From a candidate division WOR-3 bacterium (GTDB lineage: Bacteria; Hydrothermota; Tepidihabitantia; Tepidihabitantales; Tepidihabitantaceae): 32,703 nucleotides of DNA. Below, piece after piece: positions 24,880 through 32,669 of this stretch. Numbering within the stretch: the first letter of the stretch is position 1; each line of letters begins with the position of its first letter. The notes beneath the pieces were generated by a model that did not search any database, had not been told where the DNA came from, and was given only the letters and a program-made list of their open reading frames with translations. The translations under genes were made by a program, and so were the position numbers. The stretch is from positions 1 to 32,703 of the forward strand of contig JBDRUF010000019.1 of assembly GCA_039801245.1 (NCBI GenBank), in the 5' to 3' direction.

Positions 24880-26642
24880 GCCAATCGCAAGCCAATTACT
24901 TCCTCTTTCGCTCTCGGGAGATGTTGTATGAAAGGTTTGCCAGCCTGGGTTACAAAATTGAAATTGAGGAAATCCGGGAAGGCGAAGCAGGAATTGGTGC
25001 GGACATTGCCGTGCCTGTTTTCCGTCTGGCAAGGACAACTGGGGTTAACCCTATTACCCTTGCTGAATCAATCGCTCAACGGCTTGACCTTGCTGATTCC
25101 CCTTTTTCCTCGGTTCAGGCGCTTAAAGGTTATGTCAACTTCAAGTTTAATCCAAGAGTCCTTGCACGGGAGGTTTTTGCCGATTATCAGACAAACCCTT
25201 TAAAATACGGTAGCGGTGAATTAGGCAGAGGCAAAACAATTGTTATTGACTACTCCTCACCCAATATTGCCAAGCCGTTCTCAGTGGGGCATCTGCGTTC
25301 CACGCTCATCGGTCAGGCGCTTCACAATATCTTCACCTATTTAGGTTACAAAGTGATTGGCGACAACCATCTCGGCGACTGGGGAACCCAGTTTGGCAAA
25401 CTCCTCTGCGCATTTGAGCTCTGGGGCGAAGAAAAAAGGCTGGAGCAAAACCCAACCTCCCATCTCTTAGAACTTTATGTCCGATTCCACGAACAGGCAA
25501 AACAGGACAAAACCCTAATTTCAAAGGCAAGGGAGTGGTTTCGCCGGCTGGAAACTGGTGACCCGATTGCCCGTTCCCGCTGGCAGCAGTTTGTCCGGTT
25601 AAGCAAAAAAGAGTTTGAGCGCATCTATGATTTGCTGGGGGTAAGGTTTGATGTTACTCTTGGAGAAAGTTTTTATGCCGACCGGGTTAAAGATGTAATT
25701 GAACAGGCGCTGAAAAAGGGTGTTGCCCGTAAGGAGAAACCGCCCGCTAATGTCAGGGGTGACGATGAGGAATTTCAGGAAGAGGAAGGGGTTGTCCTGA
25801 TTCCCCTGGATGATTTTGGTATCAAGGTCCCGCTTATCTTGCAGAAATCGGATGGCACCAGCCTTTACGCTACCAGAGAAATTGCCACTGCCGAATATCG
25901 TATTGAAACCTGGCACCCGGAGAAGATTCTTTATGTTGTTGGTAAAGAGCAGGAGTTTTACTTCAAACAGTTCAACGCCGCCCTGCAACTGTTAGGGTAT
26001 AATGTCCCCTGCGTCCATGTGAACTTCGGACTGGTGCGTCTGCCTGAAGGCAGGCTTTCTACAAGAGAGGGCAGAATCATTCTGTTGGAGGATGTGATTA
26101 ACGAGGCGATTGAACGGGCAAAGGCAATTGTGGTGGAGCGCGAGTTGACCGCAGAAGAAAAGGAGGAGATTGCCCGCAAGGTTGGGATCGGTGCCATTAA
26201 GTATGCTGACCTCTCTCAGAACCGTATCAAGGAGGTGGTATTTGACTGGAACCGGATGCTGGCGCTTGATGGTGATTCAGCACCCTATCTCCAGTATGCC
26301 TATACCCGCACCCGCTCAATCCTGCGCAAGGCAGAAAAATTGAACCGTTCACTTGCTGACCCAAGCCTGCTTGTCGCACCTGAAGAGCAAAAACTCCTTC
26401 TTCACATCGCCCGTTTCCCCGAGAGCATCCTTGCGGCTGCCCAAAATTATGAACCCCATCGCATTGCCAACAGGCTCTACAGCCTTGCCCGTGATTTTTC
26501 TCTCTTCTACGACCGGGTGCCTGTTCTCAAAGCCGAAACCAAGGAACTTTGTGCCAGCCGGCTTGCCTTAGTGGAGATGACCGGCACAGTTATAAAAATC
26601 GGGCTCAACCTCTTGGGCATTGATGTCCTTGAACGGATGTAA
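24876..26642 (+). CDS. argS: arginyl-tRNA synthetase
   Basis: Class I synthetase attaching arginine to tRNA-Arg. The 588 residues show the N-terminal additional domain, then SSPNIAKPFSVGHLRST (127-143), whose HIGH motif reads SVGH, DNHLGDWGTQFG, the SDGTSLYATREIAT region, and at the KMSK position RLSTREG, a degenerate form as is common in this enzyme. The C-terminal DALR anticodon domain ends with IGLNLLGIDVLERM. The ATG overlaps the macro gene as ATGA. A 33-base gap before the next gene is the largest inside this operon. Confidence 0.96.
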   Translation: MSQSQANYFLFRSREMLYERFASLGYKIEIEEIREGEAGIGADIAVPVFRLARTTGVNPITLAESIAQRLDLADSPFSSVQALKGYVNFKFNPRVLAREVFADYQTNPLKYGSGELGRGKTIVIDYSSPNIAKPFSVGHLRSTLIGQALHNIFTYLGYKVIGDNHLGDWGTQFGKLLCAFELWGEEKRLEQNPTSHLLELYVRFHEQAKQDKTLISKAREWFRRLETGDPIARSRWQQFVRLSKKEFERIYDLLGVRFDVTLGESFYADRVKDVIEQALKKGVARKEKPPANVRGDDEEFQEEEGVVLIPLDDFGIKVPLILQKSDGTSLYATREIATAEYRIETWHPEKILYVVGKEQEFYFKQFNAALQLLGYNVPCVHVNFGLVRLPEGRLSTREGRIILLEDVINEAIERAKAIVVERELTAEEKEEIARKVGIGAIKYADLSQNRIKEVVFDWNRMLALDGDSAPYLQYAYTRTRSILRKAEKLNRSLADPSLLVAPEEQKLLLHIARFPESILAAAQNYEPHRIANRLYSLARDFSLFYDRVPVLKAETKELCASRLALVEMTGTVIKIGLNLLGIDVLERM

Positions 26643-26675
26643 AATCCTTTTGTCCGGTAATCAAGTCTAACAGTT

Positions 26676-27899
26676 ATGCGTCGGGTTTATTTTGACCATC
26701 TTGCCGCTACCCCGCTTTTGCCTGAGGCGCTGGAGGCGATGATGCCCTTTCTCAGAGAGGATTTTGGGAATCCGAGCAGTTTGCACCAATTTGGCACCAA
26801 GGCATTTCAGGCGCTAACAACCGCAAGGGAACAGGTTGCCAGCCTGATTAATGCCCAGCCTGAGGGAATCATTTTTACCTCCTCCGCATCAGAAAGTAAT
26901 AACCTTGCCATTAAAGGTCTGGGACTGGCAAACAAAACAAAGGGCAATCATATTATTGTATCCGCGATTGAGCACCCATCGGTGCTGGTGCCGGTGAAAA
27001 ATCTCAAGCGGCTTGGGTTTGAGTTCACCATCGTGGATGTTGACCCATTCGGCAGGGTTAATCCAGAAGCGGTTGTTAATGCGATAAGACCGGAAACGGT
27101 TCTCGTTTCGGTTATGCATGCCAATTATGAAATCGGGACAATCCAGCCCCTCAAGGAGATAGTTAAACTCTGCCACCAAAAGGGTGTGCCTGTCCATGCT
27201 GATGGCACGGCAGCAATGGGTAGAATTCCGGTTGATGTTAAAGAACTTGATGTTGATGCCTACTCATTTTCTGCCCAGTCATTTTATGGACCAAAAGGCG
27301 CTGCTGCACTTTACCTAAAGCCTGGAACCCGCATCCTTCCTTTGATTGAAGGCGGGATTCAGGAAAAGGGGCGGCGTGCCGGAACCGAAAATGTTGCTGC
27401 AATAGTTGGTATGGGCAGGGCAGCAGTAATAACAAAGGAGAAACTTGCCCAATGGGCAGGAAATATGAAGCGGCTTGAACAGAGATTGAGAAATGAACTG
27501 CCCAAAAGGGTGGAAAGGCTTGTCTTTACCGGTCATCCTGTTGAAAGGTTGCCCGGCGTTGTCAGTATGTGTGTTGAGTTTGTTGAGGGTGAGGCGCTCC
27601 TTCTGTCTCTTGATGATGAGGGTATTGCTATTGCATCCGGTTCTGCCTGCACCGCGCGCACGCTCAAGGCATCCCATGTTCTTTTGGCAATCGGACTTCC
27701 CCATGCCATTGCCCAGTCCTCTCTGCTTCTAACATTAGGCAAGGACAATAACGATGATGATGTTAGTTATTTCCTTGAGCGCTTCCCTCCAATTGTTGAG
27801 CGGTTGCGCAAACTTTCTCCGCTATATGCCAAATATCTTAAGGGCGAAAACCCCTATGAGTTCAAAACTGGACAAGGACATAATCACGAGGAAAATTAG
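26676..27899 (+). CDS. NifS/IscS-like aminotransferase-fold protein lacking the PLP lysine
   Basis: By fold this is a cysteine desulfurase of the NifS/IscS group: YFDHLAATPL start, SASESNNLAIKG, His100, Asp176 in HADG, GRRAGTENV, and Cys325 in the GSACTA loop followed by SHVLLAIG. In the family the cofactor lysine lies in SAHKFYGPKG. Here residues 198-207 read FSAQSFYGPK, so His-Lys is Gln-Ser and no Schiff-base lysine is present. The Gln that usually contacts PLP (HTDAVQ) is Ala179. The codons are plain in the DNA and the frame is intact. The product is probably not an ordinary desulfurase and may act as a partner or sulfur-relay subunit for the IscU encoded 8 bases downstream. Other possibilities are an altered activity or no activity. 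Confidence 0.85.
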   Translation: MRRVYFDHLAATPLLPEALEAMMPFLREDFGNPSSLHQFGTKAFQALTTAREQVASLINAQPEGIIFTSSASESNNLAIKGLGLANKTKGNHIIVSAIEHPSVLVPVKNLKRLGFEFTIVDVDPFGRVNPEAVVNAIRPETVLVSVMHANYEIGTIQPLKEIVKLCHQKGVPVHADGTAAMGRIPVDVKELDVDAYSFSAQSFYGPKGAAALYLKPGTRILPLIEGGIQEKGRRAGTENVAAIVGMGRAAVITKEKLAQWAGNMKRLEQRLRNELPKRVERLVFTGHPVERLPGVVSMCVEFVEGEALLLSLDDEGIAIASGSACTARTLKASHVLLAIGLPHAIAQSSLLLTLGKDNNDDDVSYFLERFPPIVERLRKLSPLYAKYLKGENPYEFKTGQGHNHEEN

Positions 27900-27907
27900 G
27901 AGTTAAT

Positions 27908-28435
27908 ATGTATTCAGAAAAGGTAATGGAGCATTTTCGCAACCCGCGCAATGTCGGTGAGATTGAAGATGCGGACGGCATTGGCGAGGTTGGCAATCCG
28001 GTCTGTGGTGATATGATGACATTTTACATCAAGGTTAAGGATAACATCATCACCGATGTGAAGTTCAAGACCTTTGGGTGTGGTGCGGCAATTGCGGTTT
28101 CATCAATGGTGAGCGAGATGGCAAAAGGGAAAACCATTGATGAGGCCTTAAAGATTACCAATGAACAGGTTGCAAAGGAGCTGGGTGGATTGCCACCGAA
28201 TAAACTTCACTGCTCCAACTTGGGTGCGGATGCCCTGCACGCAGCAATCCAGGACTATCTGCGCAAACAGCAAAAGCCCGAAAAGGAGTGCCGCTGCCCA
28301 TATTGTGACCAGCCGATTGCTGAAGGTTCAATCTGCCAGCCCTGCGCAGCCAGGGTTGATATCTGCCCTGATTGTAAAAAGCCGGTTCCCAAAGGTGCGG
28401 ACACCTGTCCGCAATGCGGCAGAAAGATAAAATAA
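27908..28435 (+). CDS. iscU: IscU-type iron-sulfur scaffold with C-terminal double zinc ribbon
   Basis: Scaffold on which Fe-S clusters are built. Residues 1-120 are a complete IscU/NifU-N domain, with Cys33 and Asp35 in VCGDMM, Cys58 in GCGAAIA and Cys102 in LHCSNL, all at the canonical positions. A tail of about 50 residues adds two zinc ribbons (C130-x2-C133, C143-x2-C146, C153-x2-C156, C167-x2-C170), unlike standard IscU of about 128 residues. TAGGAG lies five bases before the ATG. It sits between the lysine-less IscS-like gene and a glutaredoxin gene. The tail could bind metal, donate iron or dock partners. That part is inference. Confidence 0.92.
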   Translation: MYSEKVMEHFRNPRNVGEIEDADGIGEVGNPVCGDMMTFYIKVKDNIITDVKFKTFGCGAAIAVSSMVSEMAKGKTIDEALKITNEQVAKELGGLPPNKLHCSNLGADALHAAIQDYLRKQQKPEKECRCPYCDQPIAEGSICQPCAARVDICPDCKKPVPKGADTCPQCGRKIK

Positions 28436-28446
28436 AAGGAGAGAAA

Positions 28447-28728
28447 ATGCCATTTCAAAAGGTAAGTGGTAATAACAACCGGCATCAGGTAACACTTTAT
28501 GCCCTTTCAACCTGCGGCTGGTGCAGAATGACAAAGGATTTGCTCAATGCCAACAACATTGAATATCAGTATATTGATGTTGACCTCTGCACCGGTCAGG
28601 AACGGAAGGAGATGATTAACAGGGTCAGGCAGCTTAATCCGCGCGGCTCATTTCCCACCTTGCAGATTGATGATAAGGTGGTGATTGGCTATGACGAGGA
28701 GCGGATAAAGGAGCTCTTGGAAATCTGA
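28447..28728 (+). CDS. glutaredoxin/NrdH-like CXXC redox protein
   Basis: Thioredoxin-fold protein of 93 residues. The dithiol active site CGWC lies at 23-26 after LYALST, the cis-proline region reads GSFPTLQID, and the C-terminal helix starts [11 protein letters not shown]. The frame runs upstream into iscU, but AAGGAG five bases before the ATG at 28447 settles the start. Two bases separate it from the FTR-type reductase gene, which makes that reductase its likely electron donor in place of glutathione. The likely tasks are thiol or persulfide reduction for the Fe-S cassette, or for ribonucleotide reductase as NrdH does. Confidence 0.9.
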   Translation: MPFQKVSGNNNRHQVTLYALSTCGWCRMTKDLLNANNIEYQYIDVDLCTGQERKEMINRVRQLNPRGSFPTLQIDDKVVIGYDEERIKELLEI

Positions 28729-28730
28729 TT

Positions 28731-29243
28731 ATGGAAGAGGTTCTTTCTCCTGAGGTCAATGAGGTTTACGAGCGGTTGAAAAGGGAGGCAGAGGAGGGAG
28801 GATATCATCTAAATCCAGACAGAGATTTTACCCTTAAACTTATCAACGGTCTTTTGGTTAATGAAAAACGGTATGGTTATCGTGCCTGCCCGTGCCGGCT
28901 CGCATTGGGTGAAAAACAGAAGGACATTGACATCATCTGCCCGTGCTATTACCGCGACTCTGACCTTGAGGAGTTTGGTGCCTGCTATTGCGGTTTATAT
29001 GTGAGTGAGGATTGGATTAAGGGGAAATTACCGCACAAATCCATTCCTGAGAGAAGACCGGCAAGGTTTGTGCTTGAGGGTTATTCAGAAACCGCTCCTG
29101 TCTCTGCCCAGCCTGAAAGAGCAAAACTTGCCTATCCGGTCTGGCGGTGCAAGGTCTGCGGGTATCTATGCGCCCGTCCTGAACCGCCAGGAAAATGCCC
29201 GATATGCAAGGCAGGCAAGGAACGGTTTGAGCGTTTTATGTGA
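28731..29243 (+). CDS. ferredoxin:disulfide reductase (FTR catalytic domain fused to rubredoxin-like domain)
   Basis: Residues 1-110 match the catalytic subunit of ferredoxin-thioredoxin reductase, which passes single electrons from ferredoxin through a [4Fe-4S] cluster to a disulfide. Motifs are CPCR, CPCYYRD and CYCGLYV. The plant enzyme's CHC is CYC here, as in archaeal and anaerobe forms. Residues of about 130-170 are a rubredoxin-like knuckle pair (WRCKVCGY ... KCPICKAG). This architecture is known in ferredoxin:disulfide reductases of methanogens and some bacteria. No FTR variable subunit is needed or present. Next to the CGWC glutaredoxin, the pair suggests a ferredoxin-driven thiol system. 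Confidence 0.9.
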   Translation: MEEVLSPEVNEVYERLKREAEEGGYHLNPDRDFTLKLINGLLVNEKRYGYRACPCRLALGEKQKDIDIICPCYYRDSDLEEFGACYCGLYVSEDWIKGKLPHKSIPERRPARFVLEGYSETAPVSAQPERAKLAYPVWRCKVCGYLCARPEPPGKCPICKAGKERFERFM

Positions 29244-29251
29244 GGAGGGTT

Positions 29252-29539
29252 ATGGCAATTGTAGAGTTGAGCATCGTTCCGGTGGGCACAGGTTCAACCA
29301 GTGTCAGCCATTATGTTCGGGCTGCGCTTGCGGTCATCAAGAAAAGCGGCTTGAACTTCACGGTTAACCCGATGGGCACCTGCATTGAGGGTGAATTGGA
29401 GAAAATATTTTCCCTTGTTACCGAGATTCACCAGACCCTTGGCCAGATGGGTTGTGCAAGGCTGATTACAACCATCAAGATTGATGACCGCAGGGACAAG
29501 GCTCAAACAATGCAGGATAAGGTGGCTAAAGTAACTTAA
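29252..29539 (+). CDS. MTH1187 family protein (thiamine-binding-like)
   Basis: A 95-residue protein of the MTH1187/YqgV family, known to form small oligomers with a ferredoxin-like fold and in some members to bind thiamine precursors. It shows the characteristic start MAIVELSIVPVGTGSTSVSH, then NPMGTCIEGELEKIFSLV and the end ARLITTIKIDDRRDK. GGAGG just before the ATG at 29252 supports that start over the GTG at 29240. It is the last gene of the long plus-strand unit. A link to the redox cassette is not shown by the sequence. Confidence 0.88.
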   Translation: MAIVELSIVPVGTGSTSVSHYVRAALAVIKKSGLNFTVNPMGTCIEGELEKIFSLVTEIHQTLGQMGCARLITTIKIDDRRDKAQTMQDKVAKVT

Positions 29540-29668
29540 CCTCCCTGATATTACTCCTATTAAACCCTGCCATCCAAACCAGCCCAAGCCATCAATTTCT
29601 TAAATCAACCATTTTATGGCATATAAGCGTTAATAAATCAAATACTTATATCAATTTCCATTGCAGTC

Positions 29669-29690
29669 GGGGAGTGACCACCTGGGTGAT
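29669..29690. repeat. GC-rich extragenic palindrome, copy 3
   Basis: The sequence GGGGAGTGACCACCTGGGTGAT, with the inner inverted repeat CACC-TG-GGTG, lies in an AT-rich spacer of 229 bases that otherwise shows no gene. It aligns with the reverse complement of copy 2 at nearly every position (GGGAGTSACCMCCKGGGTGAT). It is 130 bases downstream of the last operon gene and has no T-run. Confidence 0.55.
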
Positions 29691-29720
29691 TTCATTAAAA
29701 AATAAAGCAAAACACTTTTC

Positions 29721-29760
29721 TTGACTTCTATAAAGTTATATCTATTCTTGAGTAGATAAT
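29721..29760 (+). promoter_or_regulatory. probable promoter of the XRE regulator gene
   Basis: TTGACT (29721-29726), 16 bases, TATTCT (29743-29748). Alternatively GATAAT at 29755-29760 lies 8 bases before the ATG, as in the leaderless arrangement near 18931. No ribosome site precedes the ATG at 29769. Which -10 is used is unclear. Confidence 0.4.
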
Positions 29761-29768
29761 AGCAGTTT

Positions 29769-30440
29769 ATGGGTAATAAGAAAAAGGCAAAGTTGGAAGG
29801 TCTTGAGGCATTGGGAGCAAGGCTTAAGGAGTTGCGGCTCAAGTCGGGAATATCTCAGATGAAACTTGCTGAACTCCTTGGCTTGAATCCCACCCATGGA
29901 TATAAATACATCCTGCGCCTGGAAAAGGGTCTTGTTCCCAATCCCACAATGAGAACAATTACCGGCTACCTTAATGTTTGTGGCGCAAACTGGCAGGATA
30001 TTGCCGATGTTCTGCCGGTAATCGGAACCGCAACGGCAGAATCCAAACAGGAGGAGAAAAAAACAGCAGAACCGGTTGTGCATCTCCCCTACCAGCCGGA
30101 AAAAACAAAAACCCAGCCCGAAGATAAACTCCTGTTAGTAACGGGGCTAAAGAAAAAGGAGGCTTCAACACCGGATTTCTGGCAACTGGTTGCAAAGGCG
30201 CAAAGGCTCTCCAATGAGGTTTTGCGCTTGCACCACCTTTCCCCAACCAGCCGGCGCCTTTTTTACTCTTTTGTCCGCGCGGTGTGTACGGTGGTTGCGC
30301 AAACGCCCCAGGAGGAGGCGGTTCCAAGCCAGTTAAATTCACTTATTAAACAGGCGGTGAAACAGGGGCTTGATGAAAATCTCCTCAACCGGCTCAAAAC
30401 AGTCTGCCTCAACCTCTGGGCAGAAAAGGAAACTGGGTAA
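29769..30440 (+). CDS. XRE-family helix-turn-helix regulator with long C-terminal extension
   Basis: DNA-binding protein of 223 residues. Residues 12-75 form an XRE/Cro helix-turn-helix: LGARLKELRLKSGISQMKLAELLG, then YILRLEKGLVPNPTMRTITGYL, and NWQDIADVLP. Residues 90-140 are polar, rich in Lys, Glu and Pro, and probably a linker. Residues 145-223 are mostly helical with no family I recognise (FWQLVAKAQRLSNEVLRL; LIKQAVKQGLDENLLNRLK). It is preceded by its own likely promoter and followed 3 bases later by the peptidase-like barrel gene, which it may control. The ligand is unknown. Confidence 0.8.
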   Translation: MGNKKKAKLEGLEALGARLKELRLKSGISQMKLAELLGLNPTHGYKYILRLEKGLVPNPTMRTITGYLNVCGANWQDIADVLPVIGTATAESKQEEKKTAEPVVHLPYQPEKTKTQPEDKLLLVTGLKKKEASTPDFWQLVAKAQRLSNEVLRLHHLSPTSRRLFYSFVRAVCTVVAQTPQEEAVPSQLNSLIKQAVKQGLDENLLNRLKTVCLNLWAEKETG

Positions 30441-30443
30441 AGG

Positions 30444-32588
30444 GTGAAGACAGTTCAGGGATCAACCATTGCTTGCCGCTCGTTAATATTTCTGTTTTTT
30501 ATCAAGAGCATCTTGTATTCCTTTGAGCCTCTTGTTCCTGAATCCGGCAGTCATTTTGCTGATACCGCAATTGCGCCCCATATCCGCTGCCATCTTTCCC
30601 AAAACCTCGCTCCCCATGCAAGAAATATCCTGAATGAGGCGCGGATTATCACGAGCCTTTATAACGCCTGGTTCGGTCCGGCACCTTTTCCTGAAATTGT
30701 GATTGTTGATAAAGGACTTATCAATGCGGACACCACCGTGGCAGAAAATACGGTCATTATCCAGCCGCCGGTTCCTTTTACCCGTCTATTTGAGCGCCAC
30801 CTTGCCAAAGAGATTGCCCGCATCTGGTTTGATGGAAAAAAGTCAAACGAGCCGTTTCTTTCCTTTGGTCTGCCAGCATATTGTGCCAGCCGGTATCTTG
30901 AGGCTGTTTATGATGATGGCAACCTGCTTGACCTGCCAGCTCCTATTCCATTCCTTTCTAAAATCCCTGACCTTTATCTGCATCAGGTATATTTCTATGT
31001 TTTTGGGGTCAACAACCTCACTAAATCCCTTGACCAGTATGAAGAAAAGCCACCTGATGGGTTCACCATTAACGCCTTGGAATCCCAGACGGTTCTGCTT
31101 CTAAAGGTTCTTGAAGAGGAACTGGGCAAAGAGGTGATTGACAGTGGTATCAGGCGCTTTCGCCATTCTGCCAAAACTGTGCCGGCATTTCTTGCCTGCC
31201 TCAGCGCAACTAGTGGACCAGAAAAGGAGGTCCTTATCAATCGCCTTTTCCGTCAGGATGGCAGCCAGGATTTAAGGGTTGAGCGGGTTTTCCGTCAGGG
31301 TGAAAATGTGGTTATCAACCTGAAGGCGCGCACGCCGCTAAATTTCCCGATAGAGGTGAAAACGGTCTTTGCCGACAAATCCTTTCGGATTGACACGGTC
31401 AATTTGGGCAAAACACAGGTTATCTTTCCCACCGAAAAGAAGGTCAAACAGGTCCTCCTTGAGCCCAAAAACAGGGTTCTTGAGACTGACCGCTGGAACA
31501 ACTTTTATCCCCGCAAGATTACATTTAGACCCATCTTTGCCCTGCCCGATTTTGAGGCTTATCAGATATTTTACGGACCCTGGTTCTGGTATGACAACTA
31601 TCGGGGATTTCAGCCCGGAATCTGGTTTCAGGGCAGAAGGTTCATTGATGCTGGACCGGTGCGGGGAGAGCACAACTGGACCTTAATCCATAACTACGCC
31701 TCAAAAAAGTCCGACTGGCACACCGGCATAAGCTATCAAACCCCGGTGCTCTTTTACCCTAAACGGCTCAGGCTTTACATTGCGGCTGACAACTCCTTTC
31801 GCGACCGGGGCATCAAAACCTATTTTACTGCAGAAATCGGCCATCCCTTCCGCCTGCCCAAAAATGAGATTCAGTTTGGCTACCGGCTCTATGAACTGAT
31901 TGATACCACTGGCAGGGACAGCCGCGCCTGGAACCGGGCAAGAACCGCAGAGATCAGAGCAAGGCTCTTTCGCACCCATAAATACCCATATTTCTCCTGC
32001 CGGCACGAGTTGCTATATGCTCAGGGTATGAAACCCATCCTCTCCCAATACAACTACTCCAAAATCAGCCTTGAGGAAAACCTCATTATCTCTCCCTTCA
32101 AACCCCTCTCCCTTTCCTTGCGCCTTTTTGCCGGTGCAATCAAGGGCAATGTCCCCTTGCAGGAGCGCTTCTATCTTTCGGGCGGGCTTTCCTATACCAA
32201 TGCTGAACCAATCTCCTGGGCTTATGAAGGGATGGCATCTGGTCAGGAGCACTGGCACTACGATGGCGATGTTAACTGCCGGGGTTATTACGGTCTTTAT
32301 CGCTCAGGCAGATTTGCCTATGGTATTAACATCCACCTTGTTCCCCCTCCTGAACTGGGCTTCCCCTTTTCTCTTATCCAGCCATTTTTTGACCTGGGCA
32401 ATGTTGCCGACTCATTAAATCAATCCGAATTCTTCAAGCCGGTTCTTGATGCCGGTATCAGGTTAAAACTTGGACCGTTATATGCCGACTTTCCCATCTG
32501 GAAAAGCGCGCCCGAACCCAATGAAAACCAGTTCGCCTTTCGCTGGTCATTGGGCTTCAAACTTACCGGACTTGTTCCTGGTCTATAG
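30444..32588 (+). CDS. secreted protein with inactive M1-peptidase-like domain and outer-membrane barrel
   Basis: A 714-residue exported protein with a hydrophobic signal segment (SLIFLFFIKSILYS). Residues of about 50-260 keep the outline of an M1/gluzincin peptidase, but the zinc motif is gone. Where HELAHQWFG is expected the protein has KEIARIWFDG (122-131), and the NEGFA glutamate is replaced in SFGLPAY. Residues of about 265-365 resemble the beta domain after the catalytic domain, with REGENVVINLKA-like strands and EPKNRVLETD near 360. The last 340 residues are a BamA-like surface-antigen barrel (LFYPKRLRLYIAAD, YLSGGLSYTNAEP, FFDLGNVADS). The start is GTG at 30444. It likely binds rather than cuts peptides at the outer membrane. 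Confidence 0.75.
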   Translation: MKTVQGSTIACRSLIFLFFIKSILYSFEPLVPESGSHFADTAIAPHIRCHLSQNLAPHARNILNEARIITSLYNAWFGPAPFPEIVIVDKGLINADTTVAENTVIIQPPVPFTRLFERHLAKEIARIWFDGKKSNEPFLSFGLPAYCASRYLEAVYDDGNLLDLPAPIPFLSKIPDLYLHQVYFYVFGVNNLTKSLDQYEEKPPDGFTINALESQTVLLLKVLEEELGKEVIDSGIRRFRHSAKTVPAFLACLSATSGPEKEVLINRLFRQDGSQDLRVERVFRQGENVVINLKARTPLNFPIEVKTVFADKSFRIDTVNLGKTQVIFPTEKKVKQVLLEPKNRVLETDRWNNFYPRKITFRPIFALPDFEAYQIFYGPWFWYDNYRGFQPGIWFQGRRFIDAGPVRGEHNWTLIHNYASKKSDWHTGISYQTPVLFYPKRLRLYIAADNSFRDRGIKTYFTAEIGHPFRLPKNEIQFGYRLYELIDTTGRDSRAWNRARTAEIRARLFRTHKYPYFSCRHELLYAQGMKPILSQYNYSKISLEENLIISPFKPLSLSLRLFAGAIKGNVPLQERFYLSGGLSYTNAEPISWAYEGMASGQEHWHYDGDVNCRGYYGLYRSGRFAYGINIHLVPPPELGFPFSLIQPFFDLGNVADSLNQSEFFKPVLDAGIRLKLGPLYADFPIWKSAPEPNENQFAFRWSLGFKLTGLVPGL

Positions 32589-32630
32589 GTTCTATCCGCA
32601 AAACTAAGAAAATGTGCCAGAATCCCGGTC

Positions 32631-32669
32631 AGTGACCAGCCCAGGGGGCGTCCCGGGGACAGTCCCCCC
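32631..32669. repeat. GC-rich extragenic palindromes, copy 4 (compound)
   Basis: AGTGACCAGCCCAGGGGG resembles the first half of copy 3. It is followed by the perfect odd palindrome GTCCCGGGGAC and the hairpin GGGGA-CAG-TCCCC. It lies about 45 bases downstream of the last gene. It could stall transcription but has no T-run. The rest of the sequence from 32670 to the end is C-rich and shows no gene. Confidence 0.5.

Noticed and set aside
24876-26642. ArgS as defective because HIGH reads SVGH and KMSK reads RLSTREG
   Set aside because: Both motifs vary naturally in arginyl-tRNA synthetases, and all other regions are intact.
29540-29668. Small gene or RNA between the MTH1187 gene and the XRE regulator
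   Set aside because: No start with ribosome site and no stable RNA-like fold seen; only the palindrome and the promoter further right.
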